This document shows, one piece after another, positions 58,601-64,000 of a stretch of 64,000 bases of DNA. The notes under the pieces were generated by a model. It saw nothing but the letters and a program-made list of their open reading frames with translations, did not search any database and had not been told where the DNA came from. The position numbers were made by a program, and so were the translations under genes. Source of the stretch: Candidatus Woesearchaeota archaeon (lineage in GTDB: Archaea; Nanobdellota; Nanobdellia; Woesearchaeales; UBA525); the NCBI GenBank assembly GCA_028818155.1, contig JAPPOH010000003.1, forward strand, positions 25,389 through 89,388, in the 5' to 3' direction. The number at the start of each line of letters is the position of its first letter. Within the stretch, counting starts at the first letter, position 1.

Positions 58601-59002
58601 TCACCGGTATGATTTTTGCTTGGCTGCACGAGCCTTACCATGATGGTTTGGTTTGCCAGCTTCTTTTCGTCGAACGTCAGCAACTAAGAGCTGCCGATCA
58701 TAACTGAGGAATGTACTCTTTAATTTTTCATGTTGCATTGCGAGTCCTCGCGCGATTGCTAAGCGGATAGCGTCAGCTTGACTTGTGGAGCCGCCGCCAA
58801 AGACACGAACGTTGATATCGACTGTTTTTGCCACGTCTCCCGCGAGAATGAGCGGTTCTGAAATGCGAATTCTTGTTAATGTGTTGCCGTATTGGTCGAA
58901 TGAGACGTTGTTGATCATCACATTCCCTTTTCCAGGAACAATTGTTGCTCGTGCGATTGCTCGTTTTCTTTTTCCTGCAGCGTGTACTGGTTTTTTACTC
59001 AT
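58601..59002 (-). CDS. rpsI: Ribosomal protein uS9
   Basis: 133 residues from ATG 59002. HAAGKRKRAIARATIVPGKG, GGGSTSQADAIRLAIARGL and the terminal basic GKARAAKQKSYR are standard uS9; the tail reaches tRNA in the P site. Overlaps rplM by 8 bp. Confidence 0.96.
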   Translation of the reverse strand: MSKKPVHAAGKRKRAIARATIVPGKGNVMINNVSFDQYGNTLTRIRISEPLILAGDVAKTVDINVRVFGGGSTSQADAIRLAIARGLAMQHEKLKSTFLSYDRQLLVADVRRKEAGKPNHHGKARAAKQKSYR

Positions 59003-59417
59003 GCCATTTGCCTCCAAGCTCTTTGCAGATCACGCCAACGCGCACGTATCTCGTATTCGGGAGCTTTTCTGCATTCGCACCCTCTATTGTCTCTCCTTTC
59101 GCATCATCTGGGTTGCCAATGTAGCACATGATGCGCTCAAATGCATCTCTTCCCCTCGGTTGCTTGTACGGAAGCATCCCGCGAATAACACGACGAACGA
59201 ACTTATCTGGGAATCGGTGGATGAATGGCCCTTTTTTCGGGACGCCCATACCGTATTTTCGTTTCCAGTTCTCGATAATCATCGTTTTCTTGCCTGAGAA
59301 CACAGCTTTTTCACAGTTGATGACTTTCACGTTCTTCCCGTGAAGTGCTGCTCGTGCAGCTTGTGTTGCGAGTCGTCCGACAAGCAAATCTGTTGCATCG
59401 ATGACGTACTCAGCCAA
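58995..59417 (-). CDS. rplM: Ribosomal protein uL13
   Basis: 140 residues. EYVIDATDLLVGRLATQAAR, GPFIHRFPDKFVRRVIRGML and GRDAFERIMCYIG match archaeal uL13. Overlaps rpl18e by 8 bp and rpsI by 8 bp. Confidence 0.96.
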   Translation of the reverse strand: MAEYVIDATDLLVGRLATQAARAALHGKNVKVINCEKAVFSGKKTMIIENWKRKYGMGVPKKGPFIHRFPDKFVRRVIRGMLPYKQPRGRDAFERIMCYIGNPDDAKGETIEGANAEKLPNTRYVRVGVICKELGGKWHE

Positions 59418-59742
59418 GGAGACGCACCTTCTTTGTTGGTTGTTTCATGAATTCTGTGAGTGTGAGTGATTTTCCGGACTTGTTGATCTTCTCTTTTGCG
59501 CTCTCTGAGAAGCTGAGCGCAACGACCGTGACTTTTTTTGTTAAGTCACCTTCACCGAGGACTTTCCCTGGGACAACAACTGTCTCGCCATCTGCTGCAT
59601 GCTGCTCGATGCTGAAGAGGTTCACCGTTCTCCGCTGACGGGAAGGTTTGTTGATATCCTCTGCTAAGCGCTTGAAGAGTCCTACCTTTTGTTCGATGGC
59701 GCTCTTCTTGAGCTCTGTGACCAGTTCTTGGTGTTGGTTCAT
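59410..59742 (-). CDS. rpl18e: Ribosomal protein eL18 (L18e)
   Basis: 110 residues from ATG 59742 (MNQHQELVTELKKSAI). RRTVNLFSIEQHAADGETVV and KVLGEGDLTKKVTVVALSFS are the L18e hallmarks. Only 6 nt separate its start from the 3' end of tRNA-Leu, so release of the tRNA would leave an almost leaderless mRNA. The frame is open upstream through the tRNA, but that part is not coding. Confidence 0.93.
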   Translation of the reverse strand: MNQHQELVTELKKSAIEQKVGLFKRLAEDINKPSRQRRTVNLFSIEQHAADGETVVVPGKVLGEGDLTKKVTVVALSFSESAKEKINKSGKSLTLTEFMKQPTKKVRLLG

Positions 59743-59748
59743 GTTGCA

Positions 59749-59832
59749 TGCGGGAGACAGGGTTCGAACCTGCGTAGACATAAAGCCACTAGGACCTCAT
59801 CCTAGCCCGTTTGACCACTCCGGCACTCCCGC
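59749..59832 (-). tRNA. tRNA-Leu (GAG)
   Basis: Acceptor GCGGGAG/CTCCCGC, anticodon stem CTAGG/CCTAG with loop ATGAGGT (anticodon GAG), a long variable arm typical of class II tRNAs, T arm GCAGG-TTCGAAC-CCTGT with one G-T pair, discriminator A. No intron. It fits between rpoD (stop 1 bp away) and rpl18e inside the operon. Confidence 0.95.
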
Positions 59833-59833
59833 T

Positions 59834-60436
59834 TTATAGTAGTGATTCGAACTCTTTCAGTTGCTTATTGTATTGTTCTATCGCACTCTCCATTATGTCG
59901 TTTGGTTTGAGTTGTCCCCAAGATTCGAGGCTGAAAGCGTACTTGCCATCCTCTACTTTCTTGAAATGTGCATGTCCTGGTGACCATTTTGTATGGTCTT
60001 TTCCTTGTCCGAGGACAGCTGTGACGATGACTTTGAGTTCCTGGCCTTCGAGGAGTTTCGCGATTGGCATGTCAGGATAGACTGGCTTCACTTTCGGGTC
60101 CTTGGATTTCAAATCCTTCGCGTACACGATGCATGGGCCCTTTGCTTCTAAGGATAATTGGCAGCTGGATTGTGCGAGGAACTCGCCGCTTTCCATCTCT
60201 TCTGCTGTTGGCAGGTTGTATCCTTTGAGATCTGTTGTGAGTGGAATGAGACCGAGTCTGTGCGCAACCATCTCGTCGTATAAGATGCTGTCGTTTGCCG
60301 CGATTTCGACGAGTTCAACAGCCATTGTTGGCACTTCGTTGAGGATTAAACGTCTGATCGTGTTCGCGTACCAGTCTTGACCCTGAAGTTCAAAGTCGAG
60401 CTTGTTGCCTTTTCCTGCAGTCTTTGTGAGTTTCAT
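59834..60436 (-). CDS. rpoD: RNA polymerase subunit D
   Basis: 200 residues. [20 protein letters not shown] and [15 protein letters not shown] are the alpha-like dimerisation motifs; RpoD pairs with RpoL to nucleate polymerase assembly. The Fe-S-type Cys domain present in some archaeal RpoD is not evident here (isolated Cys only). Overlaps rpsK by 4 bp. Confidence 0.96.
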   Translation of the reverse strand: MKLTKTAGKGNKLDFELQGQDWYANTIRRLILNEVPTMAVELVEIAANDSILYDEMVAHRLGLIPLTTDLKGYNLPTAEEMESGEFLAQSSCQLSLEAKGPCIVYAKDLKSKDPKVKPVYPDMPIAKLLEGQELKVIVTAVLGQGKDHTKWSPGHAHFKKVEDGKYAFSLESWGQLKPNDIMESAIEQYNKQLKEFESLL

Positions 60437-60906
60437 ACTCTTCTTCCTCGCTTTCCGCCTTTCTTTCTACAGCCGCCGTGTGGGACTGGTGTGCAATCTT
60501 CGATTAAGCCGATACGCAAGCCTCTTCTGGACATTGCTCGGATCGCTGCTTGTGCGCCCGGACCTGGGTTATTTGGTCCGTTGTGGCCGCCAGGTGCTCG
60601 TACTTTGACATGCACGCCTTTGATGCCTTTGTCAAAGCAGATTTCCGCGAGCTTTCCGGCAGCGTTCATTGCTGTTGTCGGGCTTGATTCTAACCTGTGT
60701 GACTTGACCATTTGTCCGCCGGAGACGAGGCCGATTGTCTCGCTGCCCGTGACGTCTGTCACGTGGAGGATTGTGTTATTATATGAGCTAAAGATATGGC
60801 AGACGCCCCAGCGCATCGTTGCTTTCTTCTGTGCTTGTGGTGCTGGTGCTTTTGCAGCGGTCGCTAGTTTTGCGGTGCCAGCTGCTTCTTTTGCGTCTTT
60901 GGTCAT
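60433..60906 (-). CDS. rpsK: Ribosomal protein uS11
   Basis: 157 residues. After an Ala/Lys-rich extension of about 30 residues comes [20 protein letters not shown], then [19 protein letters not shown] and the basic C-terminus [11 protein letters not shown]. The N-terminal extension is longer than usual. Its ATG overlaps the stop of the uncharacterised upstream gene. Confidence 0.96.
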   Translation of the reverse strand: MTKDAKEAAGTAKLATAAKAPAPQAQKKATMRWGVCHIFSSYNNTILHVTDVTGSETIGLVSGGQMVKSHRLESSPTTAMNAAGKLAEICFDKGIKGVHVKVRAPGGHNGPNNPGPGAQAAIRAMSRRGLRIGLIEDCTPVPHGGCRKKGGKRGRRV

Positions 60907-61490
60907 TGGAGTGCCCCTGGTCGGTTATCCGTGAATGGAATGCTGTTTCTCGCACAATACGATTGAACGAGAAGTACATCTGTAGGAGCTGTTGTTCCGT
61001 ATATTTGGCCTTGGACCCCTGCAACAGCGATAGGTCTGAATTGATTCATGTCAAGTGCTTCTTCGAGAAAGAACTTTGCGTCCCTTTCTACAGCGTCCGG
61101 TTTGTCCCGTTGTTCTCGATTGATCATGAGTGCTACGGTCAATGTATCTGGACCGGGCATCTTGCCTACTTCTTCAGGAATAAGGCTTTCAGGCATGTGA
61201 TCGATTACGATGCGATGAGTTCCTCCGGTGATTTGTATTCCGTTATCGGCGCAATAGTCTCTTACTTTAGATATATCTGACGGATTTCCTGTTGTGTACT
61301 CTTGAACGGACTTGTTCCCATCCCGATGTCCTACTGTGTGTTCCATCCATCCTCTCAGCTTCTTTCTCGCTGCTTGTTCCTTAGGCCCCCAATAATTGTC
61401 CACGTCATGTCTGGTAGTTGTAAGCGTTACATCTACTCCTGATTCTCCTGGCGAAAAGTTGACTGTGAGAGTTTCTCTTACTTCTCTCAT
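60903..61490 (-). CDS. Uncharacterised protein embedded in the ribosomal operon
   Basis: 195 residues, not recognised. [60 protein letters not shown] and [20 protein letters not shown]; two copies of a D/Y-C-A-x-N-x-I/S motif ([11 protein letters not shown] and [11 protein letters not shown]) near residues 78 and 178 suggest an internal duplication. Soluble. Overlaps rpsD and rpsK by 4 bp each (ATGA), so it is translationally coupled on both sides where archaea normally have rpsD directly followed by rpsK. Confidence 0.78.
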   Translation of the reverse strand: MREVRETLTVNFSPGESGVDVTLTTTRHDVDNYWGPKEQAARKKLRGWMEHTVGHRDGNKSVQEYTTGNPSDISKVRDYCADNGIQITGGTHRIVIDHMPESLIPEEVGKMPGPDTLTVALMINREQRDKPDAVERDAKFFLEEALDMNQFRPIAVAGVQGQIYGTTAPTDVLLVQSYCARNSIPFTDNRPGALQ

Positions 61491-62407
61491 TTCTTCTCCT
61501 CCGCAGGCTTGTCATCCTTTGCCTTTTCTTCTTTCGGAGTCTCAGAAGGTTCCTTTGGTGTTTCTTTTGGAGCCTCTTCTTTCTTTGCTGGAGCTTTTTC
61601 TTCCTTGGATTCCTTCGGAGCCTCTTTCGCAGGAGTATCCTTGGATTCTTTCGCAGGAGCTTTCTCTTCCTTCGCTTTCTCGTCCTTTTCAGACTTCTTT
61701 GCGTCTTTTGCGGCAGGTTTTGTCTTTGCGGATTTTTCTTCCTTCTTCTCGCCAAGATCTTTCGCGGAGAGGTCGTGATCTTTCTTCCCTGCTTCTTCAG
61801 GATCGTCAAGGCTTGAAGCGTCAAATGCGATAATATCTTCTTCGCCTTCTTTCTTGTGCTTCTTGCCCTTTGCTAGGCGGCGCTTCATGATCTCTTCGTC
61901 GTACGCTTCCGGATGTCCTTCGTTCATGAACGCGCTATCTGGTGCGAATGAAACTGTGGTTTCTTCTTCAGCAAGCACCAAATAAGATGGTGATGTGACT
62001 TTTTTGCCACTCACCAAAACATGTTCGTGTGTGATGAGCTGTCTCGCATGTTTTACAGATCGTGCCATGCACTTCTTCATGACAATTGTCTGTAATCTCC
62101 TATCCATGATGTCTTTTAATTGTAAACCGAGAATATCGTCAACGGTGGAGTCTTTTTTCGTTAAGCCAAGGCGAGCCATGCGCTCGTGCATTTGTTCTCG
62201 TTCCTTGTTCGCTTGCTTGTCTGTACGTGTTAAGAGTGTCTTTGCTTGGTCCTTGAAATTCTTCAAGGTGGATTCCATCTTCCAGATCTCTTTTTTATTC
62301 GCGGTTCCATACTTTCGCTTGATATCTTTCTCAAGACCGATGCGTGTCGCGTTCCAGGGGTGCACTGGCGTCGTGTACTTTCTCCTGAGTTTCTTGATAT
62401 CTCCCAT
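61487..62407 (-). CDS. rpsD: Ribosomal protein uS4 with long charged tail
   Basis: 306 residues; archaeal uS4 is usually about 160-200. The core has HPWNATRIGLEKDIKRKYG and the S4 RNA-binding domain SVKHARQLITHEHVLVSGKK. From about residue 190 to the end is a low-complexity Lys/Glu/Ala/Pro/Ser tail (AKEEKAPAKESKDTPAKEAP), probably disordered. The reading frame is uninterrupted, so the tail seems genuine. Overlaps rpsM by 1 bp and the uncharacterised gene by 4. Confidence 0.94.
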   Translation of the reverse strand: MGDIKKLRRKYTTPVHPWNATRIGLEKDIKRKYGTANKKEIWKMESTLKNFKDQAKTLLTRTDKQANKEREQMHERMARLGLTKKDSTVDDILGLQLKDIMDRRLQTIVMKKCMARSVKHARQLITHEHVLVSGKKVTSPSYLVLAEEETTVSFAPDSAFMNEGHPEAYDEEIMKRRLAKGKKHKKEGEEDIIAFDASSLDDPEEAGKKDHDLSAKDLGEKKEEKSAKTKPAAKDAKKSEKDEKAKEEKAPAKESKDTPAKEAPKESKEEKAPAKKEEAPKETPKEPSETPKEEKAKDDKPAEEKK

Positions 62408-62853
62408 TAGACTCTCACTTTCTTACTGACTTGTTTCTTTCTGTGTTTTCGGAAGTTTGATTTTGTTCGCTGTCCTCTCACAGGGAGGCCGACTGCGTGC
62501 CGCTGTCCTTTGTACGACTTGATCTTTCGCATCTGCTTAATGTCATTTTCTCTGAAGAATTTGACGTCTGCTGCTGAAAGGTGGGATGTTTCCCCTGTCT
62601 CAGGGTCTTTCTGTCTATTGAGCATCCATTCTGGGATGCCGCCGATCTTTGGTTGTTTGATGAGTTCGTTGAGCTGCTTCTCTTCAGCTTCAGAAATGTC
62701 ACCTGCTTTAGCGTTTGGGTCGATGCCTGCTGCATAGCAGAGTGCGTTTGCGAACATGGTGCCCACACCTGTAACTTTTCTGAGTGCGAAGACGATGTTC
62801 TTCTCACCGTTGAGATCGGTGTTTGCGACGCGGATAATGTATCGTTTTGCCAT
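62407..62853 (-). CDS. rpsM: Ribosomal protein uS13
   Basis: 148 residues from ATG 62853 (MAKRYIIRVANTDLNGEKNI). FALRKVTGVGTMFANALCYA helix-two-turn-helix and the C-terminal SYKGQRHAVGLPVRGQRTKS are canonical. The frame is open upstream to 62979, but a TTTATAAA box (62937-62944) inside that stretch predicts an RNA start near 62914, excluding the longer version. First gene of the operon. Confidence 0.94.
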   Translation of the reverse strand: MAKRYIIRVANTDLNGEKNIVFALRKVTGVGTMFANALCYAAGIDPNAKAGDISEAEEKQLNELIKQPKIGGIPEWMLNRQKDPETGETSHLSAADVKFFRENDIKQMRKIKSYKGQRHAVGLPVRGQRTKSNFRKHRKKQVSKKVRV

Positions 62854-62968
62854 TTTCAGTATCGAGTCACGTTGAGAATATGCTTTCGTCCTCAACGCTT
62901 GCCACTCGGACGTATTCTTGGAGATTTCCAAGTCGTTTATAAAGGTTTTGTTTCCTTTCGAGGAAAAG

Positions 62969-62980
62969 CCACTGGACATG
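62969..62980 (-). repeat. Repeated CATGTCCAGTGG element, copy 3
   Basis: Minus-strand copy upstream of rpsM. A TTTTAAATAC box lies about 19 bp upstream (centre to ATG). It begins a frame (M-S-S-G-F-S) that runs in phase into uS13. Confidence 0.5.
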
Positions 62981-63052
62981 TACCCATGAAAAGTATTTAA
63001 AATTCCCTCAGGCTATCAATCAGAAGAAAATGGCAACGAGTGGTTGAAAAAC

Positions 63053-63400
63053 ATGCTGCGAAACTTTAAGTTTGACTATGATATGGAGAATGACTCCCTC
63101 TTTCTTTATCGAGCAAAATCGAAAGGAAGTGTGCAACTTGGCGATTTTATTCTCGACTACAATGCAAAGAAGGAGCTCGTCGGTATTGAAATCCTTCACG
63201 CAGCGAAAATACTGAAAAAACTTGTACAAGGTGCTGTATCAAAGCGTATGCTTTCTTCTCTTGAGCACTGTAAAGTCGATGTGCATCAATCTGGCAATCT
63301 CATGATTGTGAAATTGCATTTGTATATTGGAGAAAAAGAGCTTGTTGCGCCGATTAATATACCCTCGATCACTGAGCAGCATCCTCTCGCGAGCGTGTAG
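63053..63400 (+). CDS. DUF2283-like protein
   Basis: 115 residues from ATG 63053; a TTG at 63044 would add three. FKFDYDMENDSLFLYRAKSK, then DFILDYNAKKELVGIEILHA follow the DUF2283 pattern (Y....D.l.i...........v.lD.d..G.ivGiEil.a), extended by a C-terminal strand pair. DUF2283 members are sometimes linked to toxin-antitoxin systems; no partner is visible here. Confidence 0.78.
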   Translation: MLRNFKFDYDMENDSLFLYRAKSKGSVQLGDFILDYNAKKELVGIEILHAAKILKKLVQGAVSKRMLSSLEHCKVDVHQSGNLMIVKLHLYIGEKELVAPINIPSITEQHPLASV

Positions 63401-63496
63401 CTCTGACTCGTAGTATAAGTTATTCTGGAGGATTCCTTTTTAAACTAAGGTTTGGGTGCTTGCATTGGAGAAAAAGAAAAAAAGAATCAGTCATGT

Positions 63497-63877
63497 TTAT
63501 CCTGGAAAAAGCCTTTCGAATTCCATTCCGAGATCTGATTTATCCATAAGCGTCACTCCTTCGAGTCCAAGTTCACGGGCTGATTTGAGGTAGCCTCCGT
63601 ATCCAGACGTCGCAACAAGTGTTGCATCCCCTCTTGCTACACGATCACCAACACCAGGGAGTTGGTAAATCTCTACTAGTGGTTCTGGATTATCGCCTGC
63701 GTTTCCTAAGTTGACATCCATCAGATAAGCATCGAATGGATTTTCAGATGCACGTTTTTTCATTGCTTCGAGTCCTGAAACTGCAGTAACTTGGTACTTG
63801 TATTCAAGTTCCTCTACAAGTACCTTCCTAAACTCCTCGTTATGCAATCCTACAAGTGCTTTTTTTCTGTCCGTCAT
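63497..63877 (-). CDS. Stand-alone response-regulator receiver-like protein
   Basis: 126 residues from ATG 63877, chosen for the GAGGTGA ribosome binding site 5 nt upstream. KKALVGLHNEEFRKVLVEEL, AYLMDVNLGNAGDN with the phospho-acceptor Asp, TLVATSGYGGYL (Ser/Thr switch) and VTLMDKSDLG with the conserved Lys form a complete receiver fold. The first-strand acidic pair usually present is replaced by LHNEE. No output domain or histidine kinase is in the window. Confidence 0.82.
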   Translation of the reverse strand: MTDRKKALVGLHNEEFRKVLVEELEYKYQVTAVSGLEAMKKRASENPFDAYLMDVNLGNAGDNPEPLVEIYQLPGVGDRVARGDATLVATSGYGGYLKSARELGLEGVTLMDKSDLGMEFERLFPG

Positions 63878-64000
63878 TTTTCTCACCTCAGTTTATTACT
63901 AAATAGTGTGGTGTTTCGTATCGATTTGTTCGTTGTTTTTGTTTCATGTTTTCACCTAATTTGTTACTACTTCTAAATAGTATTATTAACTATAAAGACT

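Noticed and set aside
62854..62979. 42-residue N-terminal extension of uS13 beginning M-S-S-G-F-S.
   Set aside because: A TATA box lies within it and the standard uS13 N-terminus starts at 62853; the first bases belong to the repeated 12-mer instead.
1..64000. CRISPR array, rRNA genes, insertion sequences or prophage.
   Set aside because: No regularly spaced repeats, rRNA signatures, transposase motifs or phage structural genes were seen.

Overview
The window is archaeal, chromosomal and gene-dense, with almost no space between genes. It carries a complete A-type ATPase operon, topoisomerase VI A and B, replication factor C large subunit, the S13-S4-S11-RpoD-L18e-L13-S9-RpoN cluster, archaeal LeuRS, CTP-type riboflavin kinase, archaeal riboflavin synthase, RibL-type FAD synthetase and archaeal class I FBP aldolase. 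Short A/T boxes (TTTATAAA-like) lie 24-30 bp upstream of many start codons, the spacing expected for leaderless archaeal transcripts. Many small lineage-specific proteins, several gene fusions and some bacterial-type enzymes (RibD, FTR1) suggest a DPANN-type archaeon (Woesearchaeota- or Diapherotrites-like). That placement is inference; there is no rRNA here.

Layout. 1-10 kb: a partial Mrp/NBP35 ATPase diverges from the ATPase operon H-I-K-E-C-F-A-B-D, whose A subunit holds a 503-residue LAGLIDADG intein inside its P-loop. 10-14.7 kb: a lipoprotein, two orphan small genes, an NDP-sugar epimerase, and an iron locus (FTR1 permease, small exported protein, DtxR-like regulator). 14.7-19.9 kb: a histidine operon led by tRNA-His: hisG-hisD-hisB-hisH-hisF and a hisA-hisI-hisE fusion. 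19.9-26.8 kb: topo VI, a membrane protein, an RHH/MazF-type toxin-antitoxin pair with a perfect 22-bp palindrome, FBP aldolase and RfcL. 26.8-35 kb: a cytosolic BtuF-like protein with a structured leader, a degenerate PEP-synthase-like protein with an acidic tail, a TrmB-DUF2156 fusion, RibL, a HEPN/MNT pair and TrmG10. 35-46 kb: a pyrB-pyrI fusion, SDR, DM13 lipoprotein, a two-gene cell-surface operon and LeuRS. 46-54 kb: exported and small proteins, intron-bearing tRNA-Trp with a homing endonuclease gene over its 3' end, ABC exporter and YchF GTPase. 54-57 kb: VapBC and a riboflavin operon. 57-64 kb: a zincin-like protein and the ribosomal/RNAP operon, which contains an uncharacterised gene and tRNA-Leu.

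How it works together. The ATPase operon, his operon, riboflavin operon and PyrBI indicate real biosynthetic capacity, unlike the most reduced DPANN. Riboflavin genes cover kinase, synthase, lumazine synthase and deaminase/reductase, with FAD synthetase nearby. Two tRNA genes (His, Leu) sit 6-7 nt upstream of a start codon, so tRNA 3' processing would itself create near-leaderless mRNAs. Selfish or stress modules are scattered singly (intein, homing endonuclease, three toxin-antitoxin pairs); there is no large mobile island and no CRISPR array.
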